A stretch of DNA of 12,590 nt from Saccoglossus kowalevskii (GCF_000003605.2 NW_003113969.1:40016-52605); one strand, 5' to 3'; positions 1-7,724 are shown, counted from the first letter of the stretch. The notes: generated by a model from the sequence alone, not told the origin. A program made the numbers and translations.

Positions 1-1136
1 TATATTTGCTTTGTAATCTGTACCAATGTTCTTTTTATAGGACAGAGAAAAGTGACACAAGTTTTTTCATTGCAATGTTCCTTGCAATGTTTCATTCATG
101 ATGATGAATTACCACCACGCCTTCTACCAAGTTCAAGCCTATTTCCAATGTGTTACCATATTCTGACACTCCCTACTCTTCTCTCTGCCTATAACATTTT
201 TGAAGTAGTAGAATGTCCAGTTTGGACGGTGATAACTTATAAATACACCACCATACTTTTCACGTAATTAGCATTATCCATATTCATCACTGTAATGTAT
301 GTACCTTTCTTTACGCAAATCTATGTCTCAAAATAATCATCTCCTTTTGCTATCTGACACTTCTGAAAACTTTGAAAGTTTCGGTAGATTATAGAATGTG
401 GATTGTTTTAAACCTCTAATACAGTCTATCTTACGATTGATGTGTACTTTATGCATACTGTGATTCATATTATTCTCTGTATCCATATCAGGGGTGAGCA
501 AATTCTAAAATTTGAGATATTCTAAACAGCTCCCCTATAGTCGGGGGCCTGTATTTTTCAATGGAATATACCTACCTGTCTTATCCTCATTTTTAGTAGG
601 CACCAGTCATGCTGGTAAGTCTGGTTTTGGTCTATACTTGTTGGTGAATCCAGTAAACTCGTGGCATCACTACAATATATAGTTCCACTCAATTGGGGTG
701 GAATTTTGAAATTCTTCCCCAGTCCCAGTAGTAACTAGAAGCCAGAAAGACATGCTAGTCAGTGACAGTTTATCATCATAAACTTTGGTTCCTTCTGGGT
801 TACTGCATTCAGTGCCACTTTAGTGAATATGAAACCCACAACATCATCAAAGCAAACATTCTAATCCGTCGGACTTTGCTGACTTATTTTTCCCATTATT
901 TTTAGATTGAATGTATTAGTTATTATCTTAATCATTCCCAGGAGTTAATGTACCTCTATGAATAATTTCAACTTCAAACTTGAAAATCCTGGTCAGTTTG
1001 AACTCCAAATTTGTCATTACTCCCATATATCACCGTTCTTCCTAACACAGCAGACAATGACTTATTGCCGATGTCCTACACAAGACTAACATATTGCCTC
1101 GTGTTTAGCTCTAATTATTTCCGAGGTAAATTAATA

Positions 1137-1157
1137 TGAGAACACGCGTGTTTCTCA
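1137..1157. repeat. Near-perfect palindrome around ACGCGT
   Basis: TGAGAACACGCGTGTTTCTCA reads almost identically on both strands, with one unpaired base in the right arm. The centre ACACGCGTGT is a perfect palindrome. It lies about 270 bp before the first exon-1 ATG. It could be a binding site for a dimeric factor or a chance palindrome; nothing here decides that. Confidence 0.5.
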
Positions 1158-1324
1158 ACATGTAGTCTCATAGGTAGAATATGGCTATTGTGATGGATGG
1201 AGCTAGTAGCTGATGGATTTAAATGTAAAACATCCTGGTAGTTTTATAAACTGGATTTAGTAATAGTAAATATTTAAGGGGCCCTCTGAGGCACATACTA
1301 CCAGGGCAGACACAAAACATTTCA

Positions 1325-1365
1325 TGAAAGGTGACAGTTATATCAATGAACTAACTGTCCTTTCA
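1325..1365. repeat. Imperfect inverted repeat, 60 bp upstream of exon 1a
   Basis: The left arm TGAAAGGTGACAGTTA (1325-1340) pairs with the right arm TAACTGTCCTTTCA (1352-1365), leaving a two-base bulge and an 11-base loop. It is near the likely 5' UTR of the first exon copy and could form a hairpin in the transcript if transcription starts upstream. The function is unknown. Confidence 0.5.
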
Positions 1366-1425
1366 AACAATCGATGGTGTTCCGATATTACAATTAACTG
1401 AATACGAATCTCTTGAACAACAACA

Positions 1426-1522
1426 ATGACTATCTCTAAAATCGTGTGGTGTATGCAAATATTATTTATATCCTGTATATTAATAACAACAGCAGTCTAC
1501 ATGTTTTTTCCTGCCTCAACTG
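1426..1522 (+). CDS. B3GAT: B3GAT-like glucuronosyltransferase, first exon copy 1a (signal anchor)
   Basis: This is the first of three candidate initial coding exons. It encodes 32 codons plus one base, starting MTISKIVWCMQ, followed by a hydrophobic run to about residue 28 and ending FFPAST. A short tail with a single lysine followed by about 21 apolar residues is the expected layout of a type II Golgi signal anchor, as in known GlcAT enzymes. The ATG has A at -3, and an in-frame TGA lies 12 bases upstream, so this start is the only one in frame. The exon ends CTG/GTGAGT, a near-consensus donor in phase 1, matching the phase of the acceptor at 6347/6348. If unspliced, the frame closes at once (GGT GAG TAT TAG). 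This copy has one more isoleucine than the others. Linkage to exon 2 is inferred from phase, topology and order. Confidence 0.7.
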
Positions 1523-1596
1523 GTGAGTATTAGACTGTTGTTCAAATCGCATTCAAAACTATTAACTCTCATATCTCCATGATGAATTGAGTAACA

Positions 1597-1690
1597 ATGA
1601 CTATCTCTAAAACCGTGTGGTGTATACAAATATTATTTATATCCTGTATATTAACAACAGCAGTCTACATGTTTTTTCCTGCCTCAACTG
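1597..1690 (+). CDS. B3GAT: B3GAT-like glucuronosyltransferase, first exon copy 1b (signal anchor)
   Basis: This is the second tandem copy of the initial exon, with 31 codons plus one base. The cytoplasmic part is MTISKT, the membrane segment covers about residues 7-27, and the end is FFPAST before a CTG/GTGAGT donor in phase 1. An in-frame TGA sits 9 bases before the ATG (TGA GTA ACA ATG). Relative to 1a it differs by Ile6 to Thr, Met10 to Ile and loss of one Ile codon, all of which leave the anchor intact. Joined to the exon at 6348, the split codon is G/TT (Val32), and the complete protein would be 289 aa. Whether it has its own transcription start in the 74-bp spacer, or is a silent duplicate, cannot be told from sequence. 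Confidence 0.7.
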
Positions 1691-1764
1691 GTGAGTATTA
1701 TACTGTTGTTCAAATCGCATTCAAAACTATTAACTCTCATATCTCCATGATGAATTGAGTAACA

Positions 1765-1858
1765 ATGACTATCTCTAAAACCGTGTGGTGTATACAAATA
1801 TTATTTATATCCTGTATATTAACAACAGCAGTCTACATGTTTTGTTCTGCCTCAACTG
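1765..1858 (+). CDS. B3GAT: B3GAT-like glucuronosyltransferase, first exon copy 1c (signal anchor)
   Basis: This is the third tandem copy, nearest to the rest of the gene. It has 31 codons plus one base and an intact CTG/GTGAGT phase-1 donor. The coding part equals copy 1b except that the end of the membrane segment reads MFCSAST instead of MFFPAST (Phe to Cys, Pro to Ser). The new cysteine sits near the lumenal end of the anchor, where cysteines in Golgi transferases sometimes make dimer-linking disulfides; that role is speculation here. An in-frame TGA lies 9 bases upstream of the ATG. Being closest to exon 2 it could be preferred by splicing of a long upstream transcript, but the earlier ATGs would then act as upstream frames. 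Confidence 0.68.
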
Positions 1859-2379
1859 GTGAGTATTAGACTGTTGTTCAAATCGCATCAACGACTATTA
1901 ACTCTCATATCTCTATGATGAATTGTATTTTTAAAACAATGCGCTTGCAGATAATTGATGGTAAATTTCAATGCAAAGTTATATCGCTATGGGTCAGCTG
2001 GGATTCGCCACATACATATATCGGGATACATATACCAATGTTGCAAACACGAAGCAATCACCTTCTGAATAAGTTCAGATGACACCTTTCGGTGTTCATT
2101 AAGAACAATATGGCCTGGCCACCAAACCAGATAACGAGAAAAATCGGGAATTCGAGTGCAATAGTTTATATTATTCTTTATCAACATAACAAATTAACAG
2201 TATATCGTACAGCGGCTCTCCCAAGCAAGTCACACAAAAAATAATAAAATGATTATTCAGGTTCGAATCTACAAATTGTGAATATAAAACAAAAAGCGCG
2301 GGTTGTTGATACCATGGGTGGTAGATACGTGAGTAAAGACAATGGCGAAATTTATTTACATCCACATCTGGTGAAATAC

Positions 2380-2693
2380 GAATTCCCATGTTCGGGTTCT
2401 TGGCCTCTGATTATGGAAAGCAGTAAACAGTCTCCTAATAATAGGATAATTGACTAGACTGGACCCCAAAGTGTTCTTTATGACCTGTAGCCAATTATCG
2501 CTGTGTGGGACAAACCTACTTCGTCAAACAGGTGGACAAAAAAGTCTGCTACCTGGCCGATAGAGGGATGGCATGGATCAATCTCCCTTTCACTACACCA
2601 ACTAGTGTATGCTCGCCACTTCGAGTTGTAGGCAGTGTTGGTGGAATCCCTGTTCACCCTGGCCAGGATGTTGGCAGCCCGCTTAGATAGACC
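2380..2693 (-). pseudogene. Tyrosine recombinase N-terminal remnant of the DIRS-like element
   Basis: The stretch GLSKRAANILARVNRDST, then NTAYNSKWRAYTSWCSERE and VADFFVHLF (2693-2490), is the core-binding (SAM-like) domain that precedes the catalytic domain in DIRS recombinases. The frame ends in TAA just after GYRS at 2478. Shifting frame, the same family continues as IKNTLGSSLVN and PIIRRLFTAF to about 2380, after which similarity stops. The catalytic domain with the Arg-His-Arg-Tyr residues is absent, so the copy cannot integrate anything. The reading frame is fused directly to the RNase H piece upstream, with most of the normal interval missing. Confidence 0.83.
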
Positions 2694-2839
2694 TTTCATC
2701 TGTGCGAGTCTACTGAGAGCCTTCATGCGTGTAAGTGGTACATCTTTGGGCTTGTTGGTAGTGCGCCGTCTGGTTGGGACAGCAAGTCCAGTAGGTTCGG
2801 AAGAACTATCCGGAAGCACTACTGGTGTTCCGCGTCCCC

Positions 2840-4190
2840 CCTCCTTGTTGATGTAGGAGACCACTGCTGTGTTGTCTGTGTGGGTAAAAAGCGCTAGCAC
2901 TACTAAAAAGCGTAGTAGTGCTAGGTGCACCACTTTCAGCTTGAGTCAGTGTATATAGCTGTCCCGAACCCAATGCGGGGGCCATATTCCTTGGGCTCCT
3001 CACCCTTGGAGGGAGGCATTCGTTAACATAGCTGTGACGAGTGGGTCCATGGGGAACCCTGTCCGAGGTTGGCCAGTGAGGATCACCAGGGCAGGGCTTC
3101 CTTCACTTGGTCAGAGATCAATACCCACCTGTCTAGTTCCTGTAGGTGAGCTCGGTGTTTCAATAACAAGCGTTGGACCAGGCAGCTGCATAACGCAGCC
3201 TGGGGAACTACCCTTCAAACTGAGGTCATCATTCAGATAATCCACATTAGTTCTTGGAGGGACAGAGGTGACGCTGACTAGGCGTTCTGCTAGGCTGCTT
3301 AGCGCTAGGCAACATGCTTGAGATGGATGCACCAGGCCTACCTCAGTGTCGAACTCCATGCCCAGAAACACCAACTGTTGCATTGGGTCGGGATGGGACT
3401 TTTTCTGATTTACTAAAAAGCCCAACTGGTGAGGTAAATCCTGCATTAGCCTTACTTGTCTTGGTTAATAACCCCTTGTCTGGGTTGTGTAGTAACCAAT
3501 CGTCTAGGTACGGATTGCTGTTTACCGACATTTGGTGAAGCAGCAGCACTACATGTGTCATAACTCCGGTGAACACATTGGGCGCTGTGCATAACTCGAA
3601 GGGCAACATCCGAAATTCTGGGCGATTTGAGATGGCAACTCGCCGGGTGCATCGGTATGTGCAGGTAGGCCCGCTTAAGTTTAGTGGGGCTAGCCAGTCG
3701 AAACAGTGGATGGAACCCTGAATGGCGTCTCCATGCGGAACCGATCGAGGAGCATATACTGATTCAGTCTGCCTAGGTACAGAACTGGACGTCAGCCACC
3801 TGTAGATTTGGTACTATAAACACATTTGGGTAGAAGCCTGGACCTAATGCCGGCTGATCTACCCTGTGTATGGCGCCCTTTGCCAGCAAATTGCTACTTC
3901 CTGTCTGATTGCTTTCGCCTTGTGGGAGTACCCTGACAGTGCCCAATAGGGGAGACACTGACATGGGAGATAGAGATTTCAGTGGTATCCTGTAACAGAA
4001 TGTCACCACCTGGAAAGATCCAGGGAACGGTCACCCGCTGACACCAAACCGGACTACAGCGGTGCAATCTGTGTATGACAGGGATATGTGGCCATGGGTT
4101 CAGCAGTTGCGAGGGGTGGGTGCTCTCTTCTGTCATGAGGTGAGTTTCCCCCAAGGCCTGAAGTAGTCACTAAGTTGTGACCTGGCCACT
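2840..4190 (-). pseudogene. Reverse transcriptase / RNase H remnant of the DIRS-like element
   Basis: Read on the minus strand in several frames, the landmarks come in the right order. LLAKGAIHRV followed by GPGFYPNVFIVP (about 3910-3820) is the usual DIRS RT entry. Then come RFRMETP (around 3729-3740), AYLHIPMHPAS (3638-3670), LPFELCTAPNVF (3571-3606), the polymerase motif YLDD (3499-3510) and FLGMEFD (3348-3368). RNase H is marked by HTDNTAVVSYIN (2847-2882). Several key residues are lost: the motif A aspartate region reads TKLKRAY, and the first RNase H aspartate is an Asn codon (3018-3020) followed by an in-frame TGA. Multiple frameshifts separate the blocks. Inactive by inspection. Confidence 0.88.
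2894..2924. repeat. Perfect 12-bp hairpin inside the RNase H remnant
   Basis: CTAGCACTACTA (2894-2905) and TAGTAGTGCTAG (2913-2924) are exact reverse complements around a 7-base loop, AAAAGCG. On the element's coding strand it encodes the LALLRFLVVLAL stretch just before HTDNTAVV. It may be a small palindromic duplication acquired during decay, or a structure of the element. Confidence 0.8.
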
Positions 4191-4349
4191 CGCCAAACAC
4201 ATGCCTGTCCCCCCGGTTGCAGAGGTAAGCGTCAAACATGCTTCCCCACTGATGAGGTGGTCGACTGCCCAAGGAGGGTGAGAAGCCACCACCTGGACCT
4301 TTCCTCTCTGGGGGCGCGTCGCTACTCTTCCCTCCCATTGAAGGGTATG

Positions 4350-5689
4350 AGGGTTTGCCTCCTGGCTGACTCTGGCTAGTGGACGACGCCCTAGGGCGTT
4401 GTGTTTTCTGTGCTTGGGGTGCCCTCAGTTTACCCCTGGCAGGGCCAACTGACTAGCATATTAGATCTGAACCCGTTGGTTCATTGCACTGCCAGCATGT
4501 GTCTAAGACCACGTCTCGTTGCACAGTAGTAGCCACGGCCAAGAGAGCCAGCTGACACTAGGGGATGTCGCACATAGATGTGCGGTGGCCCACCAGTAAA
4601 TGTGTCACCTGGTCTAGGAGGCTGGTGCATTCTGCCACCGTGGTCTCAGAGTCCTGGTTGCGCACAATAATGTGCTCAAGCCCGCCCAACACCGTTTGCG
4701 CACCCTGCGCCCCACTCTGCACTCGGCCGGACAGGGAGAGACGAGTTGACTGGGTTGCTTTGGATCAAAACGCCTGTGATAAGCGCTGAAGCAACCATGA
4801 GTGGTAGCCTTAGAATCAAGGCTGGGGTATTTACATCGTATCACTAGGATCGATGATACTCCGCATCACCCCAATGGCGTGGCTCACCGAGTCGTTATGA
4901 ATGGAAGACTCTGAGAGTCCGCCCGAGGTTCCGGCTGTATCCAACACAAGCGAACTGTCTCCTTTCCACTTAAATATGTGAGAAAGAGAGCGTGTTCGAC
5001 TGTGTGTCTCATGGCAGGGTCGGTTTTCTCTGGGGTCGGTAAGAAGGGAGTCAAAATCCACAGCGGAGACTGGACACAAGGGTTAATTTGTAATCGTTCA
5101 ACCATTACCACGCGACGAACCCTGACTGGCTGAAAGTAGGGGGAGGTGCAACGAGTGCCCTGACCCAAAGCACTGCCCTAAAATCGAATGCTTGGCTGCC
5201 AGCATCCCCATTGGCATTCAGCGCGTGAGGCCCAAGAGGAGACCAGGTACAACTAGCCTGAACCTCGGCCTCACTCAAATCAGCGGGAGAGCCGCGACTG
5301 GGAACATGGGGGTTCGCCGGAAGAGACATGTTTGAATGCAAGCAATGCTTTCGTGTTTCTTCCTGCTTGCCCACCGAGGGGCCACAGTTGAGACAGCTCG
5401 CTCCAACTGCATCTGTTCTACCCGACAGTCCTTCGACCAAAGCCCTCATCTCAGAGGCAAACCCAGCGCCGTGCGAGGAAGAATCCACAAAGGGACACTC
5501 AATGGGCCCCATAGGAGGAAATACCTCCAGGGGCACAGCCTGAAACTGCCTGAAAACACAGACTGTGAGGATCCCCTCCGATCGGCAGGGGAGACCCAAA
5601 AAATATTGGTATCTCCATCATCGGGTCTTCCACTCGACGTCTCGGTACACGGTAGCCAAGTGTGAAGACTTTCCACTCATGCCAAACAC
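4350..5689 (-). pseudogene. Gag-like ORF1 remnant of the DIRS-like element
   Basis: It lies upstream, in element order, of the recognisable RT. The longest surviving open piece is 5105-5599 (164 codons), with others at 4884-5168, 4831-5079 and 4614-4844 in shifting frames. A possible original start is the ATG at 5678-5680, whose frame opens MSGKSSHLATVY and hits a stop after 20 codons. No zinc knuckle or other diagnostic motif is visible, so the call rests on position, matching base composition and the fact that DIRS elements carry a poorly conserved ORF1 here. Part of it could instead be a linker or unrelated insertion. Confidence 0.5.
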
Positions 5690-6053
5690 GCAACTCACTT
5701 TAACCGATTTTTACTGGACGCGCGACCTTGCTTGACGGCAATTTTCAATCACCCAATTCATAATGTGCAGAATAGATGTTTTGTCACGTGTGTATCAATT
5801 TCTGGTGCTGTGTATTGAAACGTTAGCATGGTTGTGATGGTTGTGTAGATACTAAACTGAACTATTTCTGTCAGAAGGCAACCTAAATATTATTATGTTA
5901 CATTATTTCTAGATTATTCATATAATGTACTTCACAGGTAAAGGATAGTGTAATCATCGTATTTCCAAAATTGAGACCAATTTGTATTTAAGGTGCACAC
6001 TGAACATCTGTCAACTAAACACGGGGATGTTGCTTGAAATTCAATCATAGATA

Positions 6054-6074
6054 GTACTAGTATCGTACTAGTAC
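6054..6074. repeat. Perfect 9-bp hairpin with 3-base loop
   Basis: GTACTAGTA (6054-6062) and TACTAGTAC (6066-6074) are exact reverse complements separated by TCG. It sits in the last 300 bases of intron 1, in AT-rich DNA. The arms are themselves built on the palindrome ACTAGT. No function is evident. Confidence 0.7.
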
Positions 6075-6347
6075 AGGGTTTGCTGTAAAAACGTTGCATA
6101 TACAATATGTGTACATACATATATAATAGCAGCAACAACAAACAATGCCATTCATTCATTGTCGTATGCAAACGACTAGTTCGAGGCAATCTCACACACA
6201 TTATGTTAATGAGAGCGCCCTCCTATAGATCCTATAGATATAAACACCAACAACAAAAACATTTTTTCAATAATGTTTTATATAAAAATTATTACAATAA
6301 GATTTCGAGTAAACTTTATAAATTACTTTTTATGTTTTTCATTCCAG

Positions 6348-6757
6348 TTTTAAACAGCCTTGTATCAGCTGGTTTATGTACCAAATTGGCAACCATACCC
6401 CCTCACTTTGTTAGTGAGCTTCCATACATATACGTAATTACGCCTACTTACGCAAGATCGGTACAGAAAGCAGAACTCACACGTATTGCCAATACTTTTT
6501 CTCACATCAAAAACCTGCACTGGATTGTGGTAGAAGACTCTGATGAAAGAACTAATTTGACAACACATTTTCTATTTCATTGTGGTATAAATTATACACA
6601 TTTGCATATTCGGTCGATAGAACATAAACGTCGAGGAGTTGAACAGAGAAATATTGGGTTAGCATGGTTACGACACAATCGCGAGCCTAATGTATCAAGA
6701 GGAGTTGTTTACTTTGCGGATGACGACAATACATACTCAATTGAGATATTTGAAGAG
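6348..6757 (+). CDS. B3GAT: B3GAT-like glucuronosyltransferase, exon 2 (donor-binding half)
   Basis: The exon is 410 bp, phase 1 in and phase 0 out, between a strong pyrimidine-rich acceptor (TTTTTCATTCCAG) and the donor GAG/GTAATG. In the joined protein it covers residues 32-168. After a short stem (about 32-56), LPYIYVITPTYAR (56-68) opens the GT-A fold and QKAELTRIANT (71-81) follows. VVEDS (92-96), RGVEQRN (127-133) and YFADDDNTYS (153-162) are the UDP-GlcA and manganese-binding signatures of GT43 enzymes, with the DDD triad intact. Sequons are visible at Asn101, Asn113 and Asn146. The enzyme moves glucuronate from UDP-GlcA onto a terminal galactose in the Golgi. In animals this completes the proteoglycan linker (GlcAT-I) or the HNK-1 type cap (GlcAT-P/S). 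This sequence mixes features of both groups, so the acceptor is not assigned. Confidence 0.95.
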
Positions 6758-7430
6758 GTAATGAAGCGTGCACATGTTCGTTTTCATTCAGTCATTAGTA
6801 AAAATGAAATCGTAAGCAATATATCCACACACAGTATCTAATTATGTCAGTACATCGATGTACGGATTTTTTGATTTGTTTATAATGTTAATGAATTAAT
6901 TAGTTCTATATACATCACATTATAATGTTATCACATTATATGTTAACATTTCAACACAAATTCAATGCTTTTGTACTACAATGTGCATATGCACTGTTAT
7001 CTAGTCAGGGTGTGAGTCATCCTTGTACAATAATTATTACACCTTAAATTTTATCACAAAGCATATACACTTATTTCGAAAAGGATTTGTCAAAAACTGG
7101 TGTTTTTAAAATCAAGTGGCAATAGTCAGGGAGACAGGGATGATGTGTCAGCATTGTCATAAAGTTATTGACAGGTCATACTTGTTTACAACTCTGAAAA
7201 GACAATTGGAATCTACCAGGTGTGCTTGTGATATAAATGTCTTGCCTACGTGAAACAGGTGCTAGCAAGACTACAGGGGGGGGAATCAATCAAAAAACAT
7301 TAATGCACAAAACACTCACTTGCTGCTCTTAAATTTAAGGCTTCTTTTGAGGGTCCACAAGTAGTGAATATGTTAAATGCTTTCAATACAGAATATTTTC
7401 AGTGACATCATATTTCAATATTGCTTTCAG
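6758..7430 (+). other. Intron 2 of the B3GAT-like gene
   Basis: A 673-bp AT-rich intron with donor GTAATG and acceptor TTGCTTTCAG. Read-through from exon 2 adds 28 codons before TAA at 6839-6841, giving a truncated, surely inactive protein if retained. A 15-16 bp unit, ATCACATTATAATGTT, is repeated once with one base missing at 6914-6944, and a run of eight G lies at 7276-7283. Nothing else was recognised. Confidence 0.85.
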
Positions 7431-7724
7431 ATGAGATATACTAAAAAAGTATCCATATGGCCAGTCGGTCTTACTTTTGAGGCACGCTATGAAACTCCTA
7501 TAATTGGTCCTGATAACAAGGTCAAATCTTGGCATGCCTGGCATTCCACTGAAAGAAAGTTTGCTACTGACATGGCGGGGTTTGCTATTAATCTGAACCT
7601 ACTGTTGAATAACCCACATGTGTGGTTTGATAACACAACGCGAGATGGATTTTTAGAATCGTCACTACTTTCGCAGTTGGTAGAACTGAATGATTTGGAA
7701 CCAAAGGCTGACAACTGCACAAAG
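7431..7724 (+). CDS. B3GAT: B3GAT-like glucuronosyltransferase, exon 3 (acceptor-binding and catalytic half)
   Basis: The exon is 294 bp, phase 0 at both ends, between TTGCTTTCAG and AAG/GTACCA, covering residues 169-266. The junction recreates the family run EIFEEMR. KVSIWPVGL (174-182), RYE (187-189), WHAW (202-205), TDMAGFAI (214-221), GFLESSLLSQLV (241-252) and NDLEPKA (255-261) match GT43 enzymes. Glu244 in LESSLL corresponds to the catalytic base of human GlcAT-I, and Asp215 to a conserved acceptor-site aspartate. NCT (263-265) is the sequon conserved in many members, and NTT (236-238) is another. One oddity: the VGG usually found between PVGL/PVAF and LRYE is replaced by TFE (183-185). 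The frame is otherwise intact, so the gene looks functional. Confidence 0.96.

Larger units (their letters stand above)
1..1421. other. 5' flank, no gene recognised
   Basis: AT-rich sequence upstream of the triplicated first exon. The longest open frame (52-267, 71 aa) has no recognisable family, biased composition or conserved motif and is treated as chance. A TATAAA lies at 1245-1250, about 180 bp before the first exon-1 ATG, but such a string is expected by chance here and no initiator is evident. Two small inverted repeats are listed separately. The promoter of the glucuronosyltransferase gene probably lies in or near the end of this stretch, but nothing in the sequence pins it down. Confidence 0.5.
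1422..1925 (+). repeat. Three-copy tandem repeat (165-171 bp unit) carrying first coding exons
   Basis: Three head-to-tail units lie at 1422-1592 (171 bp), 1593-1760 (168 bp) and 1761-1925 (165 bp), each starting AACAATGACTATCTC and well over 90% identical by eye. Unit 1 is longer by one ATA codon inside the coding part; unit 3 is slightly shortened after its donor. Each unit holds a complete small first exon (ATG, membrane anchor, GTGAGT donor), about 70 bp of intron-like sequence and the leader for the next copy. The array is therefore a recent tandem duplication of an exon with its flanks, not a simple satellite. Substitutions distinguish the copies, which argues against a simple assembly stutter. 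Confidence 0.95.
2380..5690 (-). mobile_element. Decayed DIRS-like tyrosine-recombinase retrotransposon
   Basis: It is visibly richer in GC than its AT-rich surroundings. On the minus strand it shows, in element order, a gag-like region (about 5690-4350), reverse transcriptase (about 4190-3100), part of RNase H (about 3060-2840) and the N-terminal part of a tyrosine recombinase (about 2693-2380). RT plus a lambda-type recombinase instead of a DDE integrase is diagnostic of the DIRS group. No inverted or split terminal repeats were found, the methyltransferase-like domain of many DIRS elements is absent, and the recombinase stops before its catalytic part. Frameshifts and stops are frequent. 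It is therefore an old truncated copy lying antisense in intron 1. The outer borders are estimates from loss of similarity and base composition. Confidence 0.88.
1859..6347 (+). other. Intron 1 of the B3GAT-like gene
   Basis: It runs from the donor after exon 1c to the TTTTTCATTCCAG acceptor at 6347 (it would begin at 1523 or 1691 if copy 1a or 1b is used). About three quarters of it is the antisense DIRS-like relic. The unoccupied ends, 1926-2380 and 5700-6347, are AT-rich. A small ORF at 2171-2389 on the minus strand and others in these ends have no recognisable family. The T-loop-like string GGTTCGAATC near 2260 is not part of a tRNA because no pairing arms surround it. Confidence 0.65.

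Noticed and set aside
52-267. 71-codon open frame after a possible TTTTTATAG acceptor
   Set aside because: No family motif, no supporting downstream exon and composition as expected from AT-rich non-coding DNA.
1245-1250. TATAAA upstream of exon 1a as a promoter
   Set aside because: TATAAA is frequent in DNA of this composition, and there is no initiator or conservation evidence.
2250-2290. T-loop-like GGTTCGAATC suggesting a tRNA
   Set aside because: The bases on either side do not pair as a T stem on either strand, and no anticodon or acceptor arm can be placed.
4565-4789. Plus-strand open frames across 2500-5670
   Set aside because: They are antisense shadows of the minus-strand retrotransposon remnants and show no family features of their own.
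2380-5690. Interpretation as an LTR retrovirus-like or LINE element
   Set aside because: The recombinase N-terminal domain (NTAYNSKWRAYTSWC) following RT/RNase H is specific to tyrosine-recombinase retrotransposons. No LTRs, protease, DDE integrase or endonuclease domain were seen.
6222-6239. TCCTATAGA repeated twice
   Set aside because: A single short 9-bp duplication with no further copies; below what chance produces in a window this size.
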